Below, one piece after another: positions 1 through 11,066 of a stretch of DNA of 64,000 bases. Under the pieces are notes generated by a model. It was not told the origin of the DNA, searched no databases, and saw only the letters and a list, made by a program, of their open reading frames with translations. Each line of letters starts with the position of its first letter. Positions within the stretch are counted from its first letter, which is position 1. The position numbers and the translations under genes are program-made. This DNA is from Aporrectodea caliginosa (Eukaryota > Annelida > Clitellata > Crassiclitellata > Lumbricidae): positions 1,217,001-1,281,000 of the forward strand of contig JACEVL010000831.1 of the NCBI GenBank assembly GCA_020284085.1, in the 5' to 3' direction.

Positions 1-4
1 TTGG

Positions 5-417
5 GGCCGTCCATAAAGTACGTCACGCTATTTTTGACCATTTTACCCCCTCCCCCTGTCACAAACTGTCACAAAACTCGACCCCCTAAAAGTACGTCAC
101 ACTTTCCGAAAGCAAGGCTAATACATAAACAAGGCTTCGCAACAGCATTATTACTAGCGCTCCTAGCGAGAGGAATCGTGAAAACACATTCAGGAGATAT
201 GCATTTCATGCTATTTTGACATAAAACTAATTAAAATGTTTCAGAACATTTTTGAAAATTATTTTTAAGCTATGAAATTCTACTTAAAAAATAAAAAATA
301 AAATATAAAAAAATAAAAAATAAATGTGTGACGTCACACATGGCCTGACCCCTCCCCTGTCACAAACTGTCACACTTTCTTAAACCCCCTGAAGCGTGAC
401 GTACTTTATGGACGGCC
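5..417. mobile_element. MITE with 24-bp perfect terminal inverted repeats
   Basis: The ends are a perfect 24-bp inverted repeat (5-28 and 394-417) beginning GGCCGTCCATAAAGTACGTC. TTGG at 1-4 and TTTGG at 418-422 are a plausible target duplication, but the left flank is cut by the window edge. Short subterminal repeats (CTGTCACAAACTGTCACA) occur at both sides. There is no transposase inside. Its layout resembles the element at 47230-47668. The superfamily is uncertain. Confidence 0.8.
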
Positions 418-422
418 TTTGG

Positions 423-620
423 TAATAAACTTGGTCAGGCTAGACCTAATTAGGCTTGGTAACTTATTCCCCCTTGAAAATAATGTCATGTGGTCCGATT
501 TGGTGATTTCTAAAGCATCAATATCCAACGCATTTGGGGCGCAAGTCAATCAACTCCCAGCCGTTTTTAAGTCCAGACGATCATAAATTTCGCCATACAA
601 TCTTGACAGCGGACTAGGCC
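423..620. repeat. Inverted copy of an array spacer
   Basis: This stretch, with phrases such as 'gcatcaatatccaacgcat' and 'aataaacttggtcag', is the reverse complement of sequence near 25850-26000. It is also similar to 49490-49600. It is non-coding spacer shared between array units, here in opposite orientation. Confidence 0.6.
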
Positions 621-754
621 TATATATAGAACATTGAGCCAATTTCACTTTCTGTTTTGCTGTCCACGTAGGCCTAAAGACCAACGCATGTAATTTCTTA
701 GTTGACAATTTGTTTCATCGATTTCTCGAGCCTATTATTATAATCTTAGCTATT

Positions 755-1300
755 CCTAACCCTCGGGTTACCAAGGGGGGGGGTGGTAACCCCCTACGTT
801 TTATGCATAATTTTTATATGGAATATGATTTTTACATTTATGATTTTAGGTAGCTGTTGCAGATTAATTTGGTCACATTTTGAGGTAAACATCGTGGTGG
901 TATCCCACGCCATTCAAAAGTTATACCAGATATAGCCGAGGTAGCCTATACCCGGGGTGGATACCACCCCTTCTTGGTTTTTCCACTATAGCATATTCAT
1001 TTTTCTTCCTGGAAGAGAAACAAATATGCCATTCTGTAGAGGGAATGCAGGGCTACATTTGCTTGCTTACTTTTATGTCTGTTGAAAACTGGAAGTGATC
1101 ATAATAAATAATAATACCCATCTGGGTGAAAATGGCTGATGCAACATCACAACGTAAACCAATATTTCTACATAAACGTTTGTCAACAGCTACAGATTTA
1201 GAACTTATATTAGCTGAAACAGATACTGAAGATGAAATGAGAAGCCAGTTTACAGGAAGCATTTTTACAAAACAACGGGAATAACTTGCAATAACTGCAA
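755..1300 (+). mobile_element. Possible 5' part of a piggyBac-like element
   Basis: The left edge reads TAACCCTCGGGTTACCAAGG followed by a GGGGTGG/CCACCCC inverted motif, which is the same plan as the TTAA-flanked element at 53028-53487 (CCCTCAGAGGC then GGGGTGAA). A short reading frame at 1132-1284 follows. No right terminus was found, so this is at most a fragment. The assignment is an inference from end structure only. Confidence 0.3.
1132..1284 (+). CDS. Small acidic ORF, possible transposase N-terminus fragment
   Basis: A 50-residue frame starts MADATSQRKP and contains the acidic stretch LAETDTEDE, then stops. It lies inside the possible piggyBac-like fragment, whose transposases often begin with an acidic segment. 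There is no catalytic domain. It could equally be a chance ORF. Confidence 0.2.
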   Translation: MADATSQRKPIFLHKRLSTATDLELILAETDTEDEMRSQFTGSIFTKQRE

Positions 1301-1589
1301 GGACCACCGACATATTTGACTGCCGTGAACAATAACGTAAAGTCTTGTTTCATGTTGCCTTTAGATTTCACTACAACTAAACAGACTATGGACTAGTTTG
1401 TAGGCTATTGTTACAAATGAAGCATCATTATGTTTAAAATATTCTTGGATACATAGATCAGCTTCAAAACACACATAAATTAATATTTGTTTATCCAAAA
1501 AGTACAAAATGTACGCAATAATATAAAATATCGCTAATTATCGATTCCGTTGTTAAAAATTATGTAATTTCGAGGTGCGTTCACATAAT

Positions 1590-2177
1590 GTACAACTAAA
1601 TATAACATTTTGTTCAGAAATGAATGCTGAATCCATTGCTCTATTACAAGATATGATATGTGAAGAAAACCAAACACGAAATCCAGCCCGTGTTACAAAA
1701 AACCTCGGTAGCCTGAGGGATATAATCGAGTGTGGCTGTATTCGTCAAATTCTTTCGATGTTTTCATACGCCCCAAAACAGATCAATTAAGAACGGTGAT
1801 CGAGCGTTTTCGGATCGCTGGCCCCACAGCATGCATTCAGAAGGAAGAGAATGACCACGCTTTCTAAAACAATAATTGAAACTCTATTCTGTCATTGAAC
1901 TCTTGACACTTTCTTTCTCTTTCATTTAGAAGAAGCTCACTACTTGCGATGAAAACATTGTCTTTGTCACAATTGCAAAGACAATATTAATAACAGTAAT
2001 TCTTTAAAGGAATTTAGGTAAGATTGTTTTACCAGTGACAGTTGGATATGATAATACATAAAAATATGTTGTAAAGAATCCTTAACGATTAATTCGTTTT
2101 AAACTCTACTCAGTTACTAAGAGGTGCATAAGTTAATTTCGTGAAATATCAATAGACACATAGTATGTTCATTTTGC
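1590..2177 (-). other. Intron-3-like remnant downstream of copy A exon 3
   Basis: About 590 bases are clearly similar to intron 3 of copies C (28550-29040) and D (40740-41245). One shared phrase is 'cggatcgctggcccca' near 1815. In C and D this intron leads to the long RBR exon, but here similarity stops near 1590 and no RBR exon follows. Copy A has therefore lost its 3' exon. Confidence 0.7.
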
Positions 2178-2984
2178 CTGTGGCATGACCGCATCGCATG
2201 ATGACTCCTGGACTATCATCTTCAACACCCAATACATCTGGGTGCTCATCACTTATCGTCGTCAGTGTTATGCCATCAGCAGGTTTCAGAAGTCTCGGTT
2301 CTGCTGCCACTTCTTCCAACGTTGGCCAGACTCCTCCAGTTAGATTAGCAACAAGGGCCAGGGTGCTTCGGTCAGTGATGCCGTAGTCCGATAATCGTTC
2401 TTTTCGACTTTCGACCAGAGCACTGCGTGTGGTTGCTACAAATAATTTTCTGCACAACTTAGTTACAAGTTTACCTACAATTTTCCCGTACACAGTTTTC
2501 CTTCTAGTGAACGTTTTGGTTATTGTTAATTTGTAAAACTCCTTTCGCGCCAAAATACAATGCGCGAGGCATCAACCAATGGCGCACCAGAAACCAGGTC
2601 GTAACAAGGTCAATAAGCAGATGGCAAATCCAATAGGACACATTGGACTGATCTTCTGAGGGCAAAGTTCACTTTCCCTCAAGAATGTACACAGGTACAC
2701 AACCCTTTGAAGTACAGTGTTGTCATCGTACTTAAAGAAAAAGTTTCATCTCATGGTTACACCGTTACACTACATTGTATTAAATCTAGTGCCTAGGTTT
2801 ACTAAGACGCGTTTTATTGCAGCTATAAGACCGTCCGATTAAGTCGGGGTTGGGTCTGGAGCGCTTCTAAGTTGCAACCTTGAATGGGAGCTATAATAGG
2901 CCTATTATCCGGAATGAATGAGTTAAACGCTGCGGAGCGCAGGACTAGTGACTCTGACTGAACTTCAGCTGCAGTGTCTGACAT

Positions 2985-3580
2985 TGAGTGTCACAGATTT
3001 CCGTTTGCTTGAGCTCATCTTCCGATAGAAGGATAACAGCAGGCGTGAATGTTAGCGTCTCCAGTTCGTTTGAATCATACGCTCGGATTTCTATTTCATC
3101 TGCATCTTCAGTTACCGCGAACATTTCAAGTCAGTGTCACATGACCACACATCTGGATCGTTAGGATCTCGTTTCGCCTTCTCAATTTGCAGTGGAGCAA
3201 ATGCATTTGGTAGCAGTCCAGACCACATGGAAATTTGAAATATGCTCAAACAAGTGAAGAAAACTGGTGTTTGCAAGTTATATGCTTACATGTGTACATC
3301 CTCTGAAGTAGTGTCTTATAAACAGTTTAGACAAGCGCATGTTGGAAGGAATTTCAATCCCGTTCAGTTCTTTAGTCTCACAGTTTGCCAGAATGACTAG
3401 TAGTCCTTCATTTGATCCACAGTTAGGATTGCCACATGTCACATTTCCCAAGTCGTCCACTCGCCAAGGCAAGTCCAGCAGAACTCGAATGTCAGTTGGT
3501 AGTATTACATATTTAACGGGCCACCTGGCTGGGTTGGACGGATATCGTGTGTGGTCGTCATACAGCAGGACGACTAGCAA
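2985..3580 (-). pseudogene. Decayed type-I RBR exon inside copy A intron 2
   Basis: Reading the minus strand, fragments match the IBR-to-Rcat part of the long exon (VTCGNPNCGS, ILANCETKELNGIEIPS). They then match the type-I acidic tail seen in B and D (an EIEI-like segment near 3085). The Rcat cysteines are mostly lost and the frame is broken. It lies between exon 2 and exon 3 of copy A, exactly where copies C and E also carry a relic. Confidence 0.75.
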
Positions 3581-3894
3581 TCAGCAGTTAAAGTAGTTTT
3601 ATTAGTGGTAAATCGGATGGAAATCAGCTGCATCAATCACTCTCGCATTCATGCAGCCCTTGAAAGCAGTTACGGATTCAATAGGCCTATGCCTCATCTT
3701 GAAATGACAAGTCACAAAGTGACGTCTGTTGGAGTTAGGACTTGGACTGACACACGGTCACACACCCTGATTATGCACAAGGTAGATCTGTCAGTTTTCA
3801 ATTGCATACTTCAATGACCTTTACTCGTTTGACCTTGTTCCTGTCCTTTGAATTCCCGTCTCTCTCCCTGCCCGTCCTGTCCGTCCCTCCCTCC

Positions 3895-4032
3895 CTCCCC
3901 CTTCCTCTCTCTCTCTCTCTGTCTCTGTTTGTCTCTGTCTCTGTTTATGGATCTATGTATCTGTCTATCTGTCTGTCGGTCTGTATGTATGTATGTATGT
4001 ATGTCTGTCTGTCTGTCTGTCTGTCTCTCTTC
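3895..4032 (+). repeat. Pyrimidine-rich (CTCT/CTGT/TATG) microsatellite tract
   Basis: CTCT, CTGT and TATG runs give long but spurious open frames. The same tract sits at the equivalent place in copy C (31940-32145), and a shorter one in copy E (57180-57240), so it belonged to the duplicated unit. A separate GACA run lies at 5370-5402. Confidence 0.9.
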
Positions 4033-4817
4033 ACTTCGTCGAAATAGTGTCGCTTCCTAAACCCCACGCAAATGCGTATTTGCTGCATTGCAGAATTGGA
4101 TGCAATACCTTTTACTTAAAAAAATGATCAAATATTAGCTTTTCTGCAACCGATTACTGGTATTTCCCTCTCTTACCGCTAACAGAGTAAAGCAGGAAGT
4201 CATCGGTCTGTGGAACTTTCGGATGTTGTCGGAGTTTTTCGAACAATTCTGCTGTGTAGCAGTCCTAACGAAAGCAACATAACAGATGCGGGCACGAACA
4301 TATTTGAAACAATAATAATTATTTTCTGTACACCCTGAATATAAGAATTAAACTTGAGCCACGATACACGTACGTATGACTCTAGTACCAACATAGCCAT
4401 AATTTTCGAAGTGTTAGTTCATAAATGACCAAGGCCCCAATCTCATAGACACAGGTGCATGTCAGTTTTAGCTTCGAAACCATTTCGTTTCCGGTTTTGA
4501 ACGACACCGTCCCATTTGTTCACCTGGCCTTCTAGACAGTACTATTTGAAACAAAAAATAAATATAACTTCACACCGCATTTTAAATAGGTTCTCTTACT
4601 TAGACCTGAAAACAACCAATCCTATCCAGATGTTTCTATAACGCTATTATCGTACTGCACAAAGCTTCAATCGCTTCTCGTCTCTAAGCATAATGGTATT
4701 CTAAAATCACAATCAGTCGGGTAAAGCCATGCATTTACGGTCTGTGAGACCTGCATTCATTAAGATCAGGCATCTCCACAGTTGAGGTACCTAATTTCTA
4801 CCCAACTCTGATCCTTA

Positions 4818-4975
4818 TTCATTCTTTCATTCCGAGAATTTATATAGCGCCTCTTCAAGAGACGTACTCAGAGGTGCTCCCAGCCCAGCCACGGCTAAAA
4901 AGTGTGATTTGAGATACTTATAATAGGCAGGCGAATCTAGCCGAGGCATCAATCGCAAGTCTAGTGGGAGGCCAT
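4818..4975 (-). mobile_element. 3' end of a short-tailed LINE/SINE family
   Basis: CATT-like tail followed by 'ccgagaatttatatagcgcc' and 'gcgaatctagccgaggcatc' matches the left part of the better preserved element at 52166-52620. It is a 3' fragment in minus orientation, in intron 1 of copy A. Confidence 0.6.
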
Positions 4976-5368
4976 TCACCGTATGACCATGCTATCAAAT
5001 CGGCTTGACCTTCCCGGATTCTAACCTGGAACGGACAAAACAACCGGGCAATTGCGGACTTGATTTGGTATAGCGCCAATGCAATGCTGGTCCACCTGAC
5101 GCGGTTTTTGTGTGGCGCTAAGAAATTTTAAAGATATAGACCTACATTTACATTAGAAACAGTATGGACCTACCTTGGTTACTGTTAGTATGACAGTCGA
5201 TGCGTTCTCTACGTCACACAGTACGTTGATTCATTTCTCAAAGGCCGTAAGCGCAATGTGACTAAAATAATATAAAAAATTAGCCAGCTCATCACAGGCG
5301 CTTAATCAAAACAAAACCGATAGGCGGGGAGGGTAAAAATCGGTTCCGGGTCAAGTTCCAAATGGGTC

Positions 5369-5401
<33 letters not shown>

Positions 5402-5825
5402 GTCAGACGACTAAGTTGAATGGTTCTTAGACTTGAAACGGCAATCAGGGTAAAGGGAAGAGGAGGATTCAGGATAAGATTTGTGAAAGAGCAGTATTTC
5501 AGTCTCATCGATAATCGTCAAAATTTTCCCTTTAGTAATTAATTAGAACGATGTTTCCTAATTATCTGCACAGTAAGTAGACAGTTTTCATTCGAATATT
5601 ATCATTGTGCATTAATTAAGCGCTGCTATTTAGTGAACAAGCATCAAACAACGGCGTTGAGCAATAGTGTTGTGAGTGAAGAACTTGCTCAAGGTCAAAT
5701 ATCAGCACAGTTGTATTGAGAACGTGTCTAGCTTTTTCAAAGTGCACTTTTGAGACTGTGTTCAGTTCAAAGCCAGCTTTACTACAATACAGAGCTGGGT
5801 TTATTTTTGGTTCATTAGCTCTTAC

Positions 5826-6166
5826 CTCCGATAAAGAAGAGCTGAAAGTCAGCGTTGCCTAAAGTCTTCGGGTGCAGTCTGAGTTTCTTGAACAATTCTC
5901 CTGTGTGGCAGTCCTAAGAGAAAGCCACAGAATCAAGTCATTATGATTGCTGTTCTGTAAATTTTAACTACATTTCGTGAATTACAGTCCTTTTCATTTT
6001 ATATGTAGGGGATAGAATAACATTATGCAACAGCGTTTCCCTCCTGTAATATTTTGGTCTAAATACACAATTCATTATCTTCACTAATTTACTGTATGCC
6101 CTATTCTCTTTTGTTTTGAGCTTTCCGAGCTTTCCGAGTTTAATCTGATATAATGTAGACTTTGTG

Positions 6167-6215
<49 letters not shown>

Positions 6216-7117
6216 GGCTGTGTATTAGTTACACTATACATGTACGCCACAGTTGCTTCATTCTGAAAGACCAACTTAGATTTGGAATCAATGCAAAGCT
6301 AAGGCAAGTGTATAATATATGTATTCTGACAAAGAAAATTTCCATGCGTAAGTAAGATGCATGTATGCATGTATATATGAAAGCGCCTAATATAGCGCCT
6401 TTTAAGTATGGAGCAACTTCACAGAGCGATGCATGCATGGCTATTTGCTCTTTGACAGACCTAGGCTACTAAAGAAAGCTTACTGCACATAGCAGATGCG
6501 ACAGTACGCAAATGCTATGGAAGACTGTTCCAGAAACATGGTCCGACAAATGAGAAGGCAAAGTGGGCTCGACATGAAGTAATAAAGTGTGGCATCTGCA
6601 CATGTCTACGGTTAGCAAAGAGCAAAATTGCCAATCTTTTAAAGGTGTTCTCTTTACGGCAGAGGAGCAGATACCATTTAAAGTTTAACTATCATTAGTT
6701 GTTCACCTAATTGGAACAAGTGCGAGAGGTAAATGCAAACACATAATATTATAATCTAATCTTACCTGATAAGATTTGTCGAAACAAATTGTTTTCTTTG
6801 TCGCAGAAATGCAGAATCTTTCCTAGTCTTTGGATTAAAACTCAGTTGATTTCATATCTCAGTTCGGCTATTAAGCTTGGATTTACTGCAGTATTACTTA
6901 TTAGCAAGCCTATGTTTAAGGTTTAATATCTTATGATAAACATGTTTACTTCCTTATCCGATGCAGCCAATATACAAATGCGCCTACTACTTCTAGACAT
7001 TTGATACTGTGTACCTTAGTTACGGTCACCAGAAGACTGGACATGTTCTCGACATCCAAAAGTATGCTGATTTGCCATACGTCTATACCCTGCATGCTCT
7101 CGTTCAGACTGATTCAT
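5826..7117 (-). pseudogene. Orphan 5' half of a Ubl-RBR gene (exons 1 and 2)
   Basis: Exon 2 (5826-5913, 88 nt) is intact and encodes DCHTGELFKKLRLHPKTLG, closest to copy B. Exon 1 (7015-7117) is 103 nt instead of 99. A net +4 change between the ATG and the conserved WQISILLDVEN shifts the frame. Splice sites at both exons remain (GTACACAG donor, CTTAG acceptor). Going 3' on the same strand, sequence resembles copy B intron 2 until about 5235, where it runs into the cut exon 1 of copy A, so it has no exon 3 or 4 of its own. Unequal crossing-over is the likely cause. Confidence 0.75.
6169..6212. repeat. (AT)n microsatellite
   Basis: About 22 uninterrupted AT dinucleotides lie in intron 1 of the orphan 5' half. 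The paralogous intron of copy B has its own AT tracts at 24196-24238 and 24397-24424. Confidence 0.95.
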
Positions 7118-8200
7118 TTTAAGGTACTTCAATGTAATCAACTAATTTCTACAAAAATTGCTTGTAGTTGTTGACCATGATAAAAATTATAAGCAACCAA
7201 CTGATGACGACTATCTTCGAAGTTGTCTCAACAGGCCTATAAACACAGGTTAAACGCTACTTAGTCGTAGGCTGAAGGGTTTACGCTGGGTATCTCCGAT
7301 CAGAAATATCTAAGATTATAACAGGCCTGAGAAATCGATAGTGTGACGATGAAAAAAATTGTCAACAAAAAAATTACAGTCGTTGACCTTTATGCTGATG
7401 GACAAATCTGACAGCAAAAGAGAAATTGAAAATAAATATTGGCTCTCTCCTAAATCCGCTAGCTTGATTATGGCGAATTCTGCGATGGTCTGCAATCCGA
7501 AACGAACGGGATTTGACTGAAGAAAACGAAGAGCAGACCCTTGAGCTAGCCATGAGGCAGCCATTGGCTTAAAGTGTTAGCGACTTGATTTTCTTTGTCT
7601 GAGCATGTGAGCGTGTATGGCCAGTCTTCTCTCTCGCCGTCTCATCTTCCCACCGACGGTATACAGTCATTGTATTCATTATTTCAGACAACAAAGACGG
7701 ATTCATAGATAGAGTGATAAATCAGTTTGGACAAGAACCCAGACGATTGCAATTGTTATTTCAAGAATTAGGTAAGATTTCAGTCATCTAAAATTTAATT
7801 AAGCTTATGACACTAATTTTGATAATGAATGTCTATGAATGTTTTCTCATGTTGGGATGCGCGCCAGAGTATCGAGAGGTAGCCAGTGCCGATAGAGCGA
7901 GTGTCGAAGGTGGAGTGATCGGTTGCTTTCGACACCCTATTTACTTCCTGCGACAACTTTTTAAACGTTTGCACCCCCCCCTCTAGAAAAATTCCTGCGG
8001 ACGCCCATGTACAGAACAACAGTTATGTCGGCAACTCCTAAAAAGTTTCATTTTCTGTTGATTCCTGAGCTCCTAATGGTCACACTAATTACTGATTTGG
8101 CTTACATGCCAACAGTGTTTTAACTCACACAGAGCCATGCTGAACGAATGAATGATTTTGAGCAAATGGTGGCTGTACACATAAACGTATGCATATCTAA
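7118..8200. other. Spacer without recognisable gene
   Basis: Non-coding spacer upstream of the orphan exon 1. The first 400 bases resemble the 5' flank of copy B (25450-25900). I see no conserved ORF, RNA gene or clear transposon in the rest. Confidence 0.5.
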
Positions 8201-8323
8201 ACATCCTGATTCATGTTTGTCCAACAGTTTAATCGGAACTTAATCGTTAATCAAGCTATATTGATTCGCAGTTGGGACAATGCACATCTTCATCGTCAAA
8301 GCCCAAAGTAGTATAATTTCTCT

Positions 8324-8729
8324 CTGTTCTAAATTAATAACCAACAATTAAAGAGTCGTGTTAAAATAATGGACCGTCTAAATATTCATTAACAATTGAG
8401 GTTAATTACAAGCAGCCACGGTTGATTACTGGATGATGCAGAAACGTCTAGTTTTACTCCTGTTTGTCGGGTTCTAGGACTGTTGATCAAAGGACTATTC
8501 ATCAAGGAACTATTCATCATGGACGATTCATCAAAGGACTGTTCATCAAAGTCCTTTTCATCAAGGGACTGTTCATCAAGAGAACATAATTTTTTCGTTT
8601 TAACGCTCTTTATTATGAACGCATTATAACAGATCGCTTCACCGTTTCATATATAGCCTGTTAATGAATATTTAGACGGTCCATTATTTTAACACGACTC
8701 TTTAATTGTTGGTTATTAATTTAGAACAG
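8324..8729. repeat. 71-bp perfect inverted repeat
   Basis: 8324-8394 and 8659-8729 are exact reverse complements over 71 bases. The outer arm is the 3' flank of the pseudogene and is shared with copy E near 50490-50555. The inner arm lies within the foldback element. Confidence 0.9.
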
Positions 8730-9307
8730 TGGATGTATTACAAAATTATGACATTTTAATACCAATGTCCATGATAACAACGATCAATCCAGCGTCTATT
8801 TACGCAAGTATTAAGTTTTATTTTCATCAAGGCAACTTCTTGTTTCATAAACTATTTGCATCACTCCAACTTTGACGCTTATAAAAAATTATTTTCAGCA
8901 TTTCAACTTCTATTAAAGCAATAATTAGTTTCACCAATCCAGCTACAATTTTAGAAAGAATTCATTTAACCAATCCAGCTTCTATATGAGTAAGAATTCT
9001 TTTCATCATTCCAACTTCTATTTAAACAATAATTCTTTTAATCAATCCAGCTTCGATTTAAGCAAAATCAGATTCATCATAACAAATTCTATTTAAGCAA
9101 TCATTATTTTTATCAATCCAGCTTCTATTTAAGCAAGAATTCCTTGCATCAATCCAGCTACTATTTAAGGTTAAAGAATTCTTTTCATCAATCCAATAGC
9201 CCTCTTGATGAACAGTCCTTTGATGAAACGACCTTTGATGAACAGTCCCTTGATGAATCGTCCATGATGAATAGTCCCTTGATGAATCGTCCTTTGATGA
9301 ACAGTCC
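8477..9307. mobile_element. Foldback-like element with minisatellite termini
   Basis: The termini (about 8477-8586 and 9197-9307) are inverted copies of each other, about 110 bp long. Each is built of imperfect 15-bp repeats (GGACTGTTCATCAAA type). Comparison with copy E shows uninterrupted tail sequence at the equivalent point (near 50783), so this is an insertion. A possible 9-bp duplication (GTTTGTCGG / GTTTGTCTG) flanks it. Inside are a minisatellite and an inverted copy of the adjacent host flank. No ORF for a transposase is visible. Confidence 0.75.
8770..9196 (+). repeat. Minisatellite of CAATCCAGCTTCTATTTAAG-type units
   Basis: About ten degenerate units of 30-60 bp share TTCATCAATCCAGCTTCTAT and AAGAATTCTTTT. 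They form the core of the foldback-like element. The unit spacing is irregular. Confidence 0.7.
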
Positions 9308-9848
9308 GCATACCGTTTGTCTGTCTACTGGTTTCAGTGGATGTGGAAGAAAGAACTTTCTGTGTTTCCAGCGTTTTGTTTGGTTGTACAATATTATTGT
9401 TCGCTTGCAGCTGAGTAACCTCGCCATCATTGACACTCTTGTCATGAGCACCACCACTTCCAAGGTTAGACCGGTCTTCAGTATCATTACGTATCAAAGT
9501 ATTGTCAACTGCTGTATTAGGCTATTGACAGCATTTTCCCTGGCACTTATTGTCATACTGGATAAAATATCATTGTTTGTGCTCACTCTGACGTCATCCG
9601 GTCTACTGAATATGCCATCGTCACTCGTCAGCATTTACTGTGATGTCATCACTTGAAACTACGTTGATATCATGATCATCCGTGTCATCCATATATTTGG
9701 TCGCAGACGTCTGACGGGGTGCTACAATACACGGCTCATAGACATCTGTCTCGCATGGAAATTTGCTCAGACAAATGAAACAAAACTCGTAGCTGCAGTA
9801 GCTGCAGGTCATATGTTTGCATCCTTCGTCATGATGTATTACAAAGTT

Positions 9849-10096
9849 ATTTTAGAAATCGTTATCAATGTGTATCTTGCAACGGCACACTCCGATTTTC
9901 GTCTTCTCAAGTATGGAGTCCCGCGAGGCTCTAATCTAGGACCCCTTCTTTTTGTTCTTTGTATAAACGATTTACCCAATTCATCCTCCATGTTAACGTT
10001 TATTTTGTTTGAAGACCATACACACGCTTTTCATTTCCATATTTTCGTATTTGACTCTAACGTAAATTGTTAATGCGGAACTTCAATTGGTTGCTG
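9849..10096 (+). mobile_element. LINE reverse-transcriptase fragment, part 1
   Basis: A plus-strand frame near 9890-10040 reads YGVPRGSNLGPLLF, CINDLPNSS and LFEDHTHAF. This is the non-LTR reverse transcriptase pattern GVPQGS-LGPLLF-YINDLP-FADDT. The catalytic FADD is degraded to FEDH, so the copy is dead. It continues at 13561 after the P-like insertion. Confidence 0.75.
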
Positions 10097-10323
10097 AATA
10101 AGCCTGATCAGCATTAGCAATGCGCATGCGCGGCCATCTCAGTTTTACTTCCGGGGTGAAGGTCACCGTTCACAAACAAACAGAATGCTGCCGTTAGCGA
10201 CGTTGTTATGATCTAGTTTTGACGCAAATATTTGATATTATTCGTTACTAGTTTATAGAAAATATCTGTATATATTATAGAGTTTATTATTATTTAACCG
10301 GTATCTCATGCGCAATTAAGTGC

Positions 10324-10481
10324 ATGTGTGCGGTTGTTAATTGCGGGAGAGGAGATTATCAGCTGTGCCGCTGGAGAAAGACAGCCTGCGAAATCCAGAT
10401 TTGCATGTCCAGCGCCATTTGAACTGTTTACATTCCTTCAAACCCAAAGGGAATTCCGCACGTCTGTCATGCACAAAATTG
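10324..10481 (+). pseudogene. THAP-domain exon of the P-like element
   Basis: The frame opens MCAVVNCGRGDYQLCRWRKT, which fits the C-x4-C start of a THAP zinc finger with the conserved Trp. It then hits a stop. The following residues CPAPFELFTFLQTQREFR are present in another frame, so there is one frameshift. A GTAAGA donor follows at 10482. A possible second part (FQLPTSNPVCSF) is near 12837-12875. It represents the site-specific DNA-binding domain of the transposase and is not functional. Confidence 0.6.
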
Positions 10482-11066
10482 GTAAGATATTAATTATTCT
10501 TTGTTTGTTTTCACTTAGCTGAATTCCTGTTGTCTAGCGGTATGCAAAGACGCATTTCATATGTGGCCGCCTCACCCTGGCCGGATCTATCTATTGGCCA
10601 GTTTCACTGTATGCATCCTTCTAATTATTATAATATTGATAGGTTCTAGCTTTGAAATATTCACAGTATTCCTTAAAACTCTTTTCACTACTGTAACCTA
10701 TACAGTAGCCTATATCAACCAGATGCACACAAACATTGCCTACACTTTCCTTTCACAGACAGAATAAACCATTTTAATTTCTGCATGTATTTTTTCTTAT
10801 TAAATAAGAAACGTACATACCTACATAATATGGATACTTTGTTCACAAAGAGGCTTAAGAATAAACTATTGAAATTATAGCCAGGGTTTATTACAACTAG
10901 AAGAAAATATACTCATCAGTCATCATTAGGCCTACTACATGTGCAACTATCTCAGGTTAACAGGAAAGCTATAAACATAACATAACATAACAAGGTTTAT
11001 AGTGGCTCAGAAGATTTGCATCTGTGTCAGAGCCACTCTCTCAAGTCTTATCCAGTGCATCTTGAT

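Larger units (their letters stand above)
2178..5231 (-). pseudogene. Copy A: broken Ubl-RBR gene (exons 1-3 only)
   Basis: Three exons match the kind-1 family on the minus strand. They are a truncated exon 1 (5174-5231), an intact 88-nt exon 2 (4177-4264, DCYTAELFEKLRQHPK) and an intact 258-nt exon 3 (2178-2435). Exon 3 encodes the end of a ubiquitin-like fold (LSDYGITDRSTLALVANLTGG split over 77-97 in the family numbering) and the first RING1 residues MRCGHAT. The first 13 codons and the ATG of exon 1 are missing. They are replaced at about 5232 by sequence like intron 2 of copy B. The donor after exon 3 reads GC, not GT as in every other copy. The RBR exon is absent. Unequal recombination between two copies explains the break, and this copy is almost surely a pseudogene. 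Confidence 0.8.
8205..9848 (-). pseudogene. Orphan 3' half of a type-II Ubl-RBR gene
   Basis: On the minus strand, 9820-9621 encodes the end of Rcat (MTCSYC, YEFCFICLSKFPCETD) and APRQT, closest to copy E. It then continues into the Asp/Asn-rich type-II tail (NLGSGGAHDKSV, IVQPNKTLE) at 9480-9310, with frameshifts and an internal deletion. The last tail codons and 3' flank continue at 8476-8205 after an 831-bp foldback insertion. On the 5' side homology stops at about 9848, in the codons just before the catalytic Cys, where LINE sequence begins. RING1, IBR and the catalytic Cys are gone, so it cannot encode a ligase. Confidence 0.8.

Noticed and set aside
3802..4060. Two overlapping open frames rich in Ser/Leu/Cys/Val
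   Set aside because: They are translations of CTCT/CTGT/TATG microsatellite and have no other support.
8770..9196. CRISPR-like array of similar units
   Set aside because: Unit lengths vary, the repeats are diverged and there are no unique spacers. It is the core of a foldback element.
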